A stretch of 53,459 bases of DNA from Actinomycetota bacterium. Its GTDB lineage: Bacteria > Actinomycetota > Thermoleophilia > Gaiellales > Gaiellaceae. Shown here one piece after another: positions 1-8,090 of this stretch (position 1 is the stretch's first letter; each line of letters starts with the position of its first letter). The stretch lies in NCBI GenBank assembly GCA_005885245.1, contig VAWR01000055.1:1-53459 (forward strand), in the 5' to 3' direction. The notes under the pieces are model-generated. The model was not told the origin of the DNA. It did no database searches and was given only the letters and a program-made list of their open reading frames with translations. The position numbers and the translations under genes were made by a program.

Positions 1-1062
1 GAGGGTGTGGGGGACGTCGCACCGAGTACGCAGCCGGACGAGAGCCCGCCGGCGCGCGAGGCGGCGATCGGGACCAGCAACGGGAAGACGTTCGTCTCGC
101 CGGTGGTGGCGAAGATTGCATCCGAGCACGGCGTCGACCCGAGTCAGGTCACCGGAACCGGCCGCGGCGGACGCGTGACGAAGAAGGACATCCTGGGCTT
201 CATCGAGTCCGGCCCACCGGCACCAGCGGAAGCCCCCGCGGCCGCCCCCTCGCAGCCCACGGCACCCGCTCCCGCCCCGCAACCGCAGGCTCCGCCTGTT
301 CCCGCCACGGCCGCGGCTCCGGCGCCCGCCCAGGCCGCGCCCTCGCAGCCGGGCGAAAGCTTCGAGCCGATGACCGCGATGCGGAAGGGCATCGCGGAGC
401 ACATGCGCCGCTCCCTCGATACGTCCGCGCACGTCACGAGCGCGATCGAGGTCGACATGTCGAAGGTGAGTGCGATCCGCGCGAAGCTGAAGAAGGAGTA
501 TGAGGCGAGCTACGGCGTCAACCCGACCTACCTGATCTTCGTCGCGCGAGCGGCGGCTGAGACTTTGCGCGACTACCCATGGGTCAACGGCGAGATCCGC
601 GGCGACCAGATCGTGACCCGCGGCTACGTCAACCTGGGCTTCGCGGTCGAGCTCCAGGACGGCAAGGGCCTGATCGTGCCGGTGGTCAAGAACGCGGAGA
701 CGCTGAACCTGCTCGGCATGGCGAAGGCCGTGACCGACATCGCGCAGCGTGCGAGAGACAAGAAGCTCTTGCCGGACGAGGTTCAGGGCGGCACGTTCAC
801 GATCACGAACCCCGGCGGCTACGGAACGTTCCACGGCACGCCGGTGATCAGCCAGCCACAGGCCGCGATCCTCGGTACCTACGCAGTCGTCAAGCGCCCG
901 TGGGTCATCCAGGACGACATGGGTGAGGACGTGATCGCGATTCGCCCGATCATGAACCTGACCCTCACGTACGACCATCGCCTGGTCGACGGCGCACTCG
1001 CGGGTCGCTTCCTGCGCGACCTGCGCGAGAAGCTCGAGACCTGGGACGAGTCCGCCTACTAG
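1..1062 (+). CDS. Dihydrolipoamide acyltransferase (E2) of a 2-oxoacid dehydrogenase complex, 5' partial
   Basis: The frame is open to the window edge, so the N-terminal lipoyl domain lies upstream; the first residues (EGVGDVAP) look like the end of one. Next comes a peripheral-subunit-binding domain (about residues 30-68, FVSPVVAKIASEHG then VTGTGRGGRVTKKDI). A Pro/Ala-rich flexible linker of about 50 residues follows, then the acetyltransferase domain. The catalytic motif DHRLVDG is near the C-terminus. E2 moves acyl groups from lipoamide to CoA in the cytoplasm. Whether the complex uses pyruvate, branched-chain oxoacids or 2-oxoglutarate cannot be told from this part. The lipoate genes just downstream fit its cofactor need. 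Confidence 0.93.
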   Translation, partial: EGVGDVAPSTQPDESPPAREAAIGTSNGKTFVSPVVAKIASEHGVDPSQVTGTGRGGRVTKKDILGFIESGPPAPAEAPAAAPSQPTAPAPAPQPQAPPVPATAAAPAPAQAAPSQPGESFEPMTAMRKGIAEHMRRSLDTSAHVTSAIEVDMSKVSAIRAKLKKEYEASYGVNPTYLIFVARAAAETLRDYPWVNGEIRGDQIVTRGYVNLGFAVELQDGKGLIVPVVKNAETLNLLGMAKAVTDIAQRARDKKLLPDEVQGGTFTITNPGGYGTFHGTPVISQPQAAILGTYAVVKRPWVIQDDMGEDVIAIRPIMNLTLTYDHRLVDGALAGRFLRDLREKLETWDESAY

Positions 1063-1065
1063 CGT

Positions 1066-1434
1066 CTAACGGATTCCGGTATCGACGAAGAAGTCGACGC
1101 GGACGAACCGGCCACGTACGACTCGCACCGTCGCCGGCGTGATGCCCCGGCCGATCAACACCTTGCCGGGGATGCGAACCGAATAGCGGCCGGGACGCAG
1201 AGTCACTCGGTACCTCCCCTGCCCGTCGGTCCGCACGCGACCCGCGACGATCCTGTCGCGCACGAAGATCAGCTTCAGGTTTGCAGCAGGCTCGTCGCAG
1301 GGCTGGCCGACGACGCAAACCGGCGTCACCGGACCACGCATCACGACGCCACGAAGGCCGCTCGACACCGAGGCCGAACCCGTGCCGGCGAGGCTCAGTG
1401 CCGTTGCCATGACGAGCAGGGCGATGGATCTCAT
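1066..1434 (-). CDS. Small secreted protein with carboxypeptidase-regulatory/prealbumin-like fold
   Basis: About 122 aa. The ATG at 1434 is followed by a clear signal peptide (MRSIALLVMATALSLAG, then small residues GSAS). The mature part has a short extracellular beta-sandwich pattern: DGQGRYRVTLRPGRYSVRIPG resembles the carboxypeptidase regulatory-like domain used in adhesion or surface proteins. Longer upstream reading of this frame only shadows lipB. It converges on the E2 gene (3-nt gap) and is divergent from lipB across 33 nt. A TACCAT hexamer lies 6 nt before the ATG, suggesting a leaderless message. Specific function unknown. Confidence 0.6.
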   Translation of the reverse strand: MRSIALLVMATALSLAGTGSASVSSGLRGVVMRGPVTPVCVVGQPCDEPAANLKLIFVRDRIVAGRVRTDGQGRYRVTLRPGRYSVRIPGKVLIGRGITPATVRVVRGRFVRVDFFVDTGIR

Positions 1435-1440
1435 GCACGA

Positions 1441-1446
1441 ATGGTA
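1441..1446 (-). promoter_or_regulatory. Candidate -10 (TACCAT) for the small secreted protein
   Basis: TANNNT hexamer read on the minus strand, ending 6 nt before the ATG at 1434, as expected of a leaderless promoter. No convincing -35 was seen. Confidence 0.35.
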
Positions 1447-1454
1447 GGCGTCGT

Positions 1455-1460
1455 TAGGCT
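1455..1460 (+). promoter_or_regulatory. Candidate -10 (TAGGCT) for lipB
   Basis: TAGGCT ends 7 nt before the ATG at 1468 and only 1 nt before the ATG at 1462. If transcription starts at the usual distance, the mRNA begins at or near 1468. This favours the second ATG as the lipB start. Confidence 0.4.
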
Positions 1461-1467
1461 GATGCCA

Positions 1468-2181
1468 ATGCCCCCCGGCGCTTATCTCCTCGAACTCGGA
1501 CTCGTGCCATACCAGGAGGCCTGGGATCTCCAGCGCGCCCTGGCCGGGGCGGTCTCGCAGGGCGCGATCCCGGACGTGGCGATCCTCCTCGAGCATCCGC
1601 CGGTGGTCACGCTCGGCCGCCGGACCGACTCGAGCGAGCTGCACGTCCCGGCAGGAGCCGCGGTCGAGGTCGTCGAGACGGACCGCGGCGGCAGGTCCAC
1701 CTACCACGGGCCCGGCCAGCTCGTCTGCTACCCGATCTTCGATCTCACGCGGCACGGGAAGGACGTGAAGAAGTACGTGCGCGACCTCGAGGCGTCCCTC
1801 ATCCGAACGCTCGCGCCCCTCGGCTTGCACGCGACGGGCCTCGAAGGCCTCACCGGAGTCTGGCTCGAACGCCCGCCGCGCAAGATCGCCTCGATCGGAG
1901 TGCACATCTCGCGTTGGGTGACGACCCACGGCTATGCGCTCAACGTCGACCTCGACGCCGCGCCGTTCACGGAGTGGATCACGGCGTGCGGGCTCGAGGA
2001 CGCGTCGTTCACGACGATCGCCCGAGAGCTCGAGCGCCCTGTGACCGTCGACGAGGTCCGACCGTACGCGCGCGACGCGCTTGCGGACGTCTTCGACCTA
2101 TCCTTCGAGGAGCTCTCGGCCGATGACGGCCACGGGCTCTGGAGCCAACCGATCCATGGAAACCTCGCTACCCGTCGCTGA
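1468..2181 (+). CDS. lipB: Octanoyl-[acyl-carrier-protein]:protein N-octanoyltransferase LipB
   Basis: About 237 aa, normal for the family. LipB moves octanoate from ACP to lipoyl domains, the first step of endogenous lipoate synthesis. The signature RGGRSTYHGPGQLV is at about residues 72-86. The catalytic Lys is in KIASIG (about 139) and the catalytic Cys in TACGLED (about 174). ATGs at 1462 and 1468 are both possible; 1468 sits 7 nt after a TAGGCT hexamer. The 3' end overlaps lipA by 26 bp, so the two are co-transcribed. The adjacent E2 gene encodes a probable acceptor protein. Confidence 0.95.
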   Translation: MPPGAYLLELGLVPYQEAWDLQRALAGAVSQGAIPDVAILLEHPPVVTLGRRTDSSELHVPAGAAVEVVETDRGGRSTYHGPGQLVCYPIFDLTRHGKDVKKYVRDLEASLIRTLAPLGLHATGLEGLTGVWLERPPRKIASIGVHISRWVTTHGYALNVDLDAAPFTEWITACGLEDASFTTIARELERPVTVDEVRPYARDALADVFDLSFEELSADDGHGLWSQPIHGNLATRR

Positions 2182-3076
2182 ACGGCCGCGCCGGCCGGAG
2201 TGGATGAAGGTCCGCGCTCCGAGCGCGGACTCGCGGTACTACGACGTCAAGAAGCTCATCCACGGACAGAGCCTGCACACGATCTGCGAGGAGGCACGCT
2301 GCCCGAACATCGGCGAGTGCTGGGGCCGGGGCACCGCGACGTTCCAGATCCTCGGCGACACGTGCACACGCGCCTGCCGGTACTGCTACGTCCATAGTGG
2401 CCGCCCCGACAGCCCGCCGGACCCGCTCGAGCCGTTGCGGCTCGCGAACGTTGCAGCGCAGATGGAGCTCCAACACGTGGTCGTCACGTCGGTCGACCGA
2501 GACGACGTTCCGGATCGTGGGGCGGGTCACTACGCCGCGACGATCCGCGCACTGAAGGCGAAGCTTCCGCAGGCATCAGTCGAGGTGCTGACACCAGACT
2601 TTCTCGACGTCGAGGAGGACGCGCTGCAGACCGTGATTGGCGCTCGTCCGGACGTCTTCAACCACAACATCGAGACGGTGCGGCGGTTACACGCGCGCAT
2701 GCGCGGAGCCAAGGCGAGCTACGACAAGGCGCTGTGGTTGCTCCAGCGCGCAAAGGAGATTGCGCCGTACCCACTGCTGACCAAGTCGGGCATCATCGTC
2801 GGCCTCGGCGAGACGAACGACGAGGTGGTCGAGACGATGCGCGATCTTCGTGCACACGGTGTCGACGTCGTCACGATCGGCCAGTACTTACAGCCGAGCT
2901 CGAAGCACGTGCAGATCGATCGTTGGGTGCATCCGGACGAGTTCCGCTGGTTCCGCGAGCAGGGTGAGGCACTCGGGTTCGGCTCCGTGTTCTCGGGACC
3001 GCTCGTCCGCTCGTCCTACCGCGCGGACGAACAGCGTCACGCCGCGGAGACCGGTCGGGGAGCCGTCGCATACTGA
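2156..3076 (+). CDS. lipA: Lipoyl synthase LipA (radical SAM)
   Basis: About 306 aa. LipA inserts two sulfurs into the octanoyl chain delivered by LipB. The auxiliary cluster motif CEEARCPNIGEC gives C44, C49 and C55. The radical-SAM motif CTRACRYC gives C70, C74 and C77. The C-terminal SSYRA retains the conserved Ser-containing tail (RSSYR) that ligates the auxiliary cluster. The start at 2156 (METSLPV) lies inside lipB with a GGAG about 10 nt upstream; an in-frame ATG at 2123 is less likely. The gene ends 30 nt before the end of convergent fumC. Confidence 0.96.
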   Translation: METSLPVAERPRRPEWMKVRAPSADSRYYDVKKLIHGQSLHTICEEARCPNIGECWGRGTATFQILGDTCTRACRYCYVHSGRPDSPPDPLEPLRLANVAAQMELQHVVVTSVDRDDVPDRGAGHYAATIRALKAKLPQASVEVLTPDFLDVEEDALQTVIGARPDVFNHNIETVRRLHARMRGAKASYDKALWLLQRAKEIAPYPLLTKSGIIVGLGETNDEVVETMRDLRAHGVDVVTIGQYLQPSSKHVQIDRWVHPDEFRWFREQGEALGFGSVFSGPLVRSSYRADEQRHAAETGRGAVAY

Positions 3077-3104
3077 GGGAGGGGCCGTGAGGCGCCCTCT
3101 CCGA
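3077..3104. terminator. Possible bidirectional terminator between lipA and fumC
   Basis: The 30-nt convergent gap contains an imperfect GC-rich hairpin (GAGGGAGGGGCC, loop GTGA, GGCGCCCTCTCC). There is no T-tract, so this is a weak call. Confidence 0.3.
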
Positions 3105-3106
3105 CG

Positions 3107-4444
3107 CTACGGCTCGGGGCCGCGCGGCCTGGCCATCGCGCGGTAATCCAGGGCCTTGTCGAGCACGTCCTCGGCGACCCCGCGCTCCCGTGCGATCTCT
3201 CGCAGGGACCGACCGGAGGCTGCCGCCTCCTTGACGATCTCGCTCGCAGCGTCGTAGCCGATGTACGGGTTGAGGGCCGTGGCTGCCGAGAGGGTCAGCT
3301 CCGCATAGCGCTCGCACACCTCCCGGTTCGCCTCGATCCCGTCAACGCACTTCTCGGCGAGCAGACGGACCGAGGCCGCGAGAAGCTTGATCGAGTCGAG
3401 GAGGTTCCGAGCGAGCATGGGCACGAAGACATTCAGCTCGAAGTGACCCTGCATGCCGCCCGCAGTGATCGCGGCGTCATTGCCGATCACCTGCGCCGCG
3501 ACCTGCGTCACGACCTCGGGAATGACCGGATTGACCTTCCCGGGCATGATCGAGCTGCCCTTCTGCAGCTCGGGAAGCAAGATCTCCGCGAGCCCTGCGC
3601 GCGGCCCCGAACCCATGAGCCGCAGATCGTTGGCGATCTTCGTCAGCGAGACGGCGACCGTCTTGAGCGCTCCTGAGGTCTCGACCAGGGCATCGCGAGC
3701 CGCCTGCGCCTCGAAGGGGTCAGCGGGCGCGGAGATGGTGAGCCCGGTCTCTTCGGAGAGGCGCTGGCGGACCTGCGCTGCGAAATCAGGGTGCGTGTTC
3801 AGACCGGTTCCGACCGCCGTCCCTCCCAATGGAATCTGGCCGAGTCGCTCGAGGGTCGAGCCGACACGGTCGTAGCCCTGGCGGACCTGTGCCGCGTACC
3901 CTCCGAACTCCTGGCCGAGCGTGACCGGCACGGCATCCATCAGATGCGTTCGACCCGACTTGACCACGTCGTCGAACTCCGCCGATTTCGCCTGAAGCGA
4001 CTCCGCGAGGCGCTGCAGCGCCGGGAGAAGATCGTTCGTGATCTCACCGAGCGCCGCCAGATGAACCGCCGAGGGAAAGACGTCGTTCGACGACTGGCCC
4101 ATGTTCACGTCGTCGTTCGCATGGACGTCCTCACCTGCCAGGGCGGCGATGACCTCGTTCGCATTCATGTTCGACGATGTCCCGGAGCCCGTCTGGAAGA
4201 CGTCGATGGGAAACTGATCGTCGAGCTCGCCTGACGCGATCCGCTCTCCCGCCTCGGCGATGCGTAGCGCCTTCTCCTCCTCGAGAAGTCCGAGCTCTGC
4301 GTTGACTCGCGCCGCCGCAGCCTTGATCCGTCCGAGCCAGCGGGCAACAGACGGCGGAATCGGTTCGCCTGAGACCGGGAAGTTCATGACCGCCTTGCGG
4401 GTTTCGGTGCCCCAGAGCTCACGCTTCGTATCGGTCTGGGCCAT
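3107..4444 (-). CDS. fumC: Class II fumarate hydratase FumC
   Basis: About 445 aa. Cytoplasmic TCA enzyme that interconverts fumarate and malate, oxygen-stable with no Fe-S cluster. The N-terminus MAQTDTKRELWGTETRKAVMNFPVSG is typical of class II fumarases. The superfamily signature GSSIMPGKVNPV is near residues 295-305. SGRTHLMDAVPVTLGQEF and TGSGTSSNMNANEV are the substrate-loop motifs. Aspartase is a close relative, but the fumarase-type N-terminus favours FumC. ATG 4444 follows TAAACT by 7 nt, which looks leaderless, and the promoter overlaps that of the divergent peptidase gene. Confidence 0.93.
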   Translation of the reverse strand: MAQTDTKRELWGTETRKAVMNFPVSGEPIPPSVARWLGRIKAAAARVNAELGLLEEEKALRIAEAGERIASGELDDQFPIDVFQTGSGTSSNMNANEVIAALAGEDVHANDDVNMGQSSNDVFPSAVHLAALGEITNDLLPALQRLAESLQAKSAEFDDVVKSGRTHLMDAVPVTLGQEFGGYAAQVRQGYDRVGSTLERLGQIPLGGTAVGTGLNTHPDFAAQVRQRLSEETGLTISAPADPFEAQAARDALVETSGALKTVAVSLTKIANDLRLMGSGPRAGLAEILLPELQKGSSIMPGKVNPVIPEVVTQVAAQVIGNDAAITAGGMQGHFELNVFVPMLARNLLDSIKLLAASVRLLAEKCVDGIEANREVCERYAELTLSAATALNPYIGYDAASEIVKEAAASGRSLREIARERGVAEDVLDKALDYRAMARPRGPEP

Positions 4445-4451
4445 CGAATCG

Positions 4452-4459
4452 AGTTTACT
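4452..4459. promoter_or_regulatory. Overlapping divergent -10 elements for fumC and the P1 peptidase
   Basis: One octamer, AGTTTACT, reads as TTTACT on the plus strand (6 nt before ATG 4466) and as TAAACT on the minus strand (7 nt before ATG 4444). The whole intergenic gap is 21 bp. The two promoters should exclude each other physically; that is inference from spacing. Confidence 0.4.
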
Positions 4460-4465
4460 GGCGCT

Positions 4466-5473
4466 ATGCGCGCCAGAGATCTCGGAATCGTCATCGGAGA
4501 ACACCGCCCCTCCGGTCAAAACAGCATCACGGACGTCGACGGCGTTCGGGTCGGCCATGCGACCTTGGTCGAGGGGGATGCGATTCGCACGGGCGTCACC
4601 GTCGTCGTCCCCCCGGAGACGCCGCTGTTCGCAGGCTGTCACCGGCTCAACGGCAACGGCGAGTTGACGGGCCTCGAGTGGGTACGCGAGTCCGGGTTCC
4701 TGACCACGCCGATCGGGATCACGAACACCTTCAGCGTCGGAGTGGTACGCGACGCGATCGCAGCTGAGTCCGCTGACGAGGATGCGTGGTCCCTGCCGGT
4801 TGTCGGCGAGACGTTCGACGGGTTTCTGAACGACATCCGCGGCCAGCACGTCGGCGCGGAGCACGTGCGGCAGGCTTTCGCAGCGGCGTCGGCCGGTGCA
4901 ATCGACGAGGGTAGCGTCGGCGGCGGCACAGGCATGATCTGCCACGAGTTCAAGGCCGGCATCGGAACGGCGTCACGAGTCGTCGGTGACTACACGGTGG
5001 GGGTGCTCGTCCAGGCGAACTACGGCAGACGCAACCGGTTCCGCGTGAACGGCGTCCCAGTCGGCGAGCTGATCGGCGGCCGCGTCCTGTTACCGCAGGG
5101 CCGAGACGAGTCCGGGTCGATCATCGGCATCGTGGCCACGGACGCACCGCTCCTTCCGCAGCAATGCAACCGTCTTGCCCAGCGAATGGGGCTCGGCGTC
5201 GGTCGGATGGGGGGCACCGCGGCGCACTCGAGCGGCGACCTCTTCTTCGCCTTCGCCACAGGCAACCGTGCGCTCACCGAGAAGGGCGAGGTATCTCTCC
5301 GCATGGTGTCCGACCCGGAGATCACGCCGTTCTACGAAGCGGTGATCGAAGCAACGGAGGAGGCGATCCTGAACTCGATGCTCGCCGCCGAGACGATGAC
5401 CGGCCGCGACGGCAACACGGTCTACGCGCTCGAGCCGGATCTCCTCCTGGAAGCCCTGCGGGCACTACACTAA
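4466..5473 (+). CDS. P1/DmpA-family N-terminal-nucleophile aminopeptidase
   Basis: 335 aa. Family members (L-aminopeptidase D-Ala-esterase, beta-peptidyl aminopeptidase) self-cleave to expose a Ser nucleophile. The family hallmarks are visible: DVDGVRVGHATL at the N-terminus, NGNGELTG, SVGGGTGM, and the probable autocleavage site G|SIIGIVATDAPL near residue 213, where Ser would become the nucleophile. LGVGRMGGTAAHSSGDLFFAFATGN follows. No signal peptide, so cytoplasmic. The substrate cannot be inferred. The 3' end overlaps the convergent zinc-ribbon gene by 4 bp. Confidence 0.87.
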   Translation: MRARDLGIVIGEHRPSGQNSITDVDGVRVGHATLVEGDAIRTGVTVVVPPETPLFAGCHRLNGNGELTGLEWVRESGFLTTPIGITNTFSVGVVRDAIAAESADEDAWSLPVVGETFDGFLNDIRGQHVGAEHVRQAFAAASAGAIDEGSVGGGTGMICHEFKAGIGTASRVVGDYTVGVLVQANYGRRNRFRVNGVPVGELIGGRVLLPQGRDESGSIIGIVATDAPLLPQQCNRLAQRMGLGVGRMGGTAAHSSGDLFFAFATGNRALTEKGEVSLRMVSDPEITPFYEAVIEATEEAILNSMLAAETMTGRDGNTVYALEPDLLLEALRALH

Positions 5474-5664
5474 GCCAGCCGGAGGCGGCGCCGCTCGAGC
5501 GGCCGGCCCTGAAGGGCGCGCCGTTCCTGGTCGGTCAAGTCGTTGACCGGCGCCCAGCCGACGTACCCGCAGCGCGGACACTCCTGGTTTGCCTGCCGCA
5601 ACGGCGCGGTCCTCGTCTCTCTGTGACTACCGCAGCGGAGGCACTCGACCACGAGCGGCTCCAT
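5470..5664 (-). CDS. Small zinc-ribbon protein
   Basis: 64 aa. Two CxxC pairs (CLRCG at about residue 8 and CPRCG at about residue 29) form a rubredoxin-like zinc ribbon. A basic tail (LQGRPLERRRLRLA) follows. ATG 5664 has a GAGGAAG ribosome-binding site. It lies downstream of the ferredoxin reductase gene (71-nt gap, same strand), so co-transcription is possible. Role unknown. Confidence 0.6.
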   Translation of the reverse strand: MEPLVVECLRCGSHRETRTAPLRQANQECPRCGYVGWAPVNDLTDQERRALQGRPLERRRLRLA

Positions 5665-5735
5665 GCGCTCATCTTCCTCGGCCCGAAGAGGGCGGCGTCC
5701 CCCGATCGGGGTAGGGGCAGTCGTGAGACCGCAGC

Positions 5736-7118
5736 TCAGCTTGCGGCCGCCACATGCTCGGCGGCGTCGAGCAGCTCGTCCCAGGTGCGGAGCTTGACAC
5801 GCGGGCGGCCGAACTTCTCGCCCGCAGCGCGCTCGACCTCGTCGATCGACGTCCAGCCCGCGTACACGACGGGCCTCGACCCGCGCTCGACGAGCAACGC
5901 CTCGACCGCGTCCGCGGACACGTCCTCGCGATGGACCAGCCGCCCCTCCTGGACGTCTTCGAGCAGCGCGGCCACGGTCTCGGCCGCATCCTTCTTGTTC
6001 GTGCCGATGATTCCCGTCGGCCCACGCTTGATCCAGCCTGCGCAGTAGGTCGCACCCAGCGGGCTTCCCGTCTCGTCATGGACCCGTCCGGCCGCGTTCC
6101 GAATCGTGCCGCGCCGGTCGTCGAATGGGAGATCGGGGAGACCGACGCCGCGATAGCCAACGCTTCGAAAGACGAGCCCGCACTCGATGGTCTCGTGCTT
6201 GTCGGTGGGAACTGCGACGAGCCGGCCGTCCTGCTCCTCGAGGCGATTTCGAACGAGCTCCACCGACTCGACTCTCGTCTCGCCGTGGATCGCGGTCGGC
6301 GAGCGGAAGAATAGGAAGCGAATCACGACCGGCTTCCCGCCTGGCTGACGCAGGGCGAACTCGTGCAGTACCTCCAGGTTTCGCTTGGTGTTCGTAGGGT
6401 CTTGCGCGGCGCCGGCGCCCTCGAGCTCTGCCGGATCGACGCGGACGTCGGCTCCTGCCAGCTCACCCATCTCCTTCAGCTCCTGCGTGGTCCAAGAGGC
6501 TTGCGCCGGACCGCGGCGCCCGACGATCACGATCTCCCGCAACGTCGATGCTCCGATCGCCTCGATGGCCGGCTCGGTGGTGTCGGTCGGCGCGAGCTCC
6601 TCGGGTGTGAGCGCGAGCATGCGCGCCACATCCAGCGCGACGTTCCCGTTACCGATTACGACCGCACGCTCGACGTCCAGGTCGAACTCCAGGTCGTGGA
6701 AATCGGGGTGGCCGTTGTACCACGCGACGAACTCGGTGGCCGACCACGACCCGGCGAGATCTTCGCCGGGGATGCCGAGACGGCGGTCACTTTGCGCGCC
6801 GAACGCGTAGATGACCGCGTCGTAGAGCCGGGTCAGGTCCGCGTGCGTGAGATCGCGTCCGACCTCGACGTTGCCGAAGAACCGGAAGCCCGGTTTCGCC
6901 GCGATGCGCTCGAAGGCACGGGACACGGTCTTCAGCTTCGGATGATCGGGGGCAACGCCGAGACGCACCAGGCCCCACGGCGTCGGCAGCCGCTCGATCA
7001 TGTCCACCTCGAACGGCGCCTCCGCGTCGAGCAGCGAACCCGCCGCATAGAACCCCGCGGGCCCCGAGCCGACAACCGCAACCCGCAGCGGCGTTCCTGT
7101 TGCCGTCACGCGAGGCAT
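5736..7118 (-). CDS. fprA: Ferredoxin/adrenodoxin-type NADP+ reductase (FprA-like)
   Basis: 460 aa, as expected for FprA. A soluble FAD enzyme that transfers electrons between NADPH and ferredoxin. The FAD-binding motif GSGPAGFYAAGSLL is at about residues 17-30, and PTPWGLVRLGVAPDHPK is a family signature. NADP binding uses VVIGNGNVALDVARML. GWIKRGPTGIIGTNKKDA near residue 370 is the C-terminal FAD-contact signature. A C-terminal segment of about 80 residues ends the protein. Placed next to an Fe-S assembly gene and complex I, it fits a redox gene neighbourhood. Confidence 0.92.
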   Translation of the reverse strand: MPRVTATGTPLRVAVVGSGPAGFYAAGSLLDAEAPFEVDMIERLPTPWGLVRLGVAPDHPKLKTVSRAFERIAAKPGFRFFGNVEVGRDLTHADLTRLYDAVIYAFGAQSDRRLGIPGEDLAGSWSATEFVAWYNGHPDFHDLEFDLDVERAVVIGNGNVALDVARMLALTPEELAPTDTTEPAIEAIGASTLREIVIVGRRGPAQASWTTQELKEMGELAGADVRVDPAELEGAGAAQDPTNTKRNLEVLHEFALRQPGGKPVVIRFLFFRSPTAIHGETRVESVELVRNRLEEQDGRLVAVPTDKHETIECGLVFRSVGYRGVGLPDLPFDDRRGTIRNAAGRVHDETGSPLGATYCAGWIKRGPTGIIGTNKKDAAETVAALLEDVQEGRLVHREDVSADAVEALLVERGSRPVVYAGWTSIDEVERAAGEKFGRPRVKLRTWDELLDAAEHVAAAS

Positions 7119-7169
7119 GCTAAGCGCCGTCCGCGACGCCAGACAGCTACCGCGAGCGCTGCCTCGCCG

Positions 7170-7574
7170 CTAGTGGCTACAGCCCGAGCCGCAGCCGTCG
7201 ACGGCGCCTTCTGCTTCCGCGCCCTCTTCGACCTGGAACGAGTGGCCGCAGCCGCAGGAGGAGCTGGCGTTCGGGTTGTTGATCGCGAACCCGGCAGCCT
7301 GGATGGAGTCGACGTAGTCGATCTCGGCGCCCTTGAGGTACGGCGCGCTGAACGGGTCGACGACAACCTGAACCCCGTGCATCTCGAACTCGTGGTCGCC
7401 CTCGGCAGCGCCGCGGTCGAAGCCGAGCCCGTACTGGAAGCCCGAACAGCCACCGCCCTGGATCGCGACGCGGAGCACGTTGACGTCCTGCTCCTCCGCG
7501 AGGAGCTGCTTGATCTTGGCTGCCGCGGCCTCGGTCACGGTCATCAGCGGCAGGACTCTTTCCTGAATCTCCAT
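7170..7574 (-). CDS. HesB/IscA/ErpA-type A-type Fe-S carrier protein
   Basis: 134 aa. A-type carriers bind and deliver Fe-S clusters to apoproteins. The three conserved cysteines are present in GGGCSGFQY and in SSCGCGHSF. An unusual acidic then Cys-rich tail (GAEAEGAVDGCGSGCSH) adds two more Cys and a terminal His. The start at 7574 has AAGG immediately upstream and a TAGGAT hexamer 9 nt away. It is divergent from nuoA, whose complex needs many Fe-S clusters, and 51 nt upstream of fprA. Confidence 0.9.
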   Translation of the reverse strand: MEIQERVLPLMTVTEAAAAKIKQLLAEEQDVNVLRVAIQGGGCSGFQYGLGFDRGAAEGDHEFEMHGVQVVVDPFSAPYLKGAEIDYVDSIQAAGFAINNPNASSSCGCGHSFQVEEGAEAEGAVDGCGSGCSH

Positions 7575-7686
7575 CCTTGTCTGATCCTAGCAACGGGCCC
7601 GGCTCTGGGACACTCCCCGAGGCCCAGCTTGTAACACTCGTCTCAGGCACGGTTGAGCGGTTTTCGCCATGCTTCGTGCCACAGAA

Positions 7687-7705
7687 GGGAACCTGTTAGG
7701 TTCCC
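7687..7705 (+). promoter_or_regulatory. Perfect hairpin in the nuoA leader
   Basis: GGGAACCT-GTT-AGGTTCCC is an 8-bp perfect inverted repeat ending 22 nt before the nuoA GTG and just before its ribosome-binding site. It could be an operator, an mRNA-stabilising 5' hairpin or an attenuator. The rest of the 153-nt erpA-nuoA gap shows no clear -35/-10 pair. Confidence 0.45.
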
Positions 7706-7727
7706 CGTCGCTCAAGGGGAAGGACGC

Positions 7728-8090
7728 GTGCTCGACAACTGGCTGCCGTTCCTGATCTACGCGATCTTCGCGCTGGTCATTCCCGCATCGATGATGTGGT
7801 TCTCCTTCGTCTTCGCCACGCGACCGCACAGGCGCACGCGGCGGCGGGAGCTGCCCTTCGAGTCGGGCGTCTCGACAGGTCCACCGCAGACGCAGCGGTT
7901 CACCGTCAGCTTCTACCTGACGGCGATGCTCTTCATCGTGTTCGACATCGAGATCGTGTTCCTGTATCCGCTCGCGGTGATCCTGCACCAGCTTGCCTGG
8001 TTCGGCTTCTTCGAGTTCCTCTTCTTCATTGCGATCCTCGTCGTCGCCTACGTGTACGTCTGGCGCAAAGGGGCGCTTGAATGGCAATAG
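7728..8090 (+). CDS. nuoA: NADH-quinone oxidoreductase subunit A
   Basis: About 120 aa from GTG 7728 ([11 protein letters not shown]), preceded by AAGGGGAAGG. Longer upstream reading is non-coding leader. Three transmembrane helices are evident. The conserved loop FESG (PFESGVSTG) sits at the quinone-site side and [10 protein letters not shown] is the second-helix signature. First gene of the complex I operon; it overlaps nuoB by 10 bp. Confidence 0.95.
   Translation: MLDNWLPFLIYAIFALVIPASMMWFSFVFATRPHRRTRRRELPFESGVSTGPPQTQRFTVSFYLTAMLFIVFDIEIVFLYPLAVILHQLAWFGFFEFLFFIAILVVAYVYVWRKGALEWQ

Noticed and set aside
3107-4945. 612-codon version of FumC
   Set aside because: The N-terminal 160 or so codons are antisense to the peptidase gene; the FumC N-terminus is at 4444.
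7575-7727. Riboswitch in the nuoA leader
   Set aside because: Only one simple hairpin is visible; no known riboswitch core was recognised.
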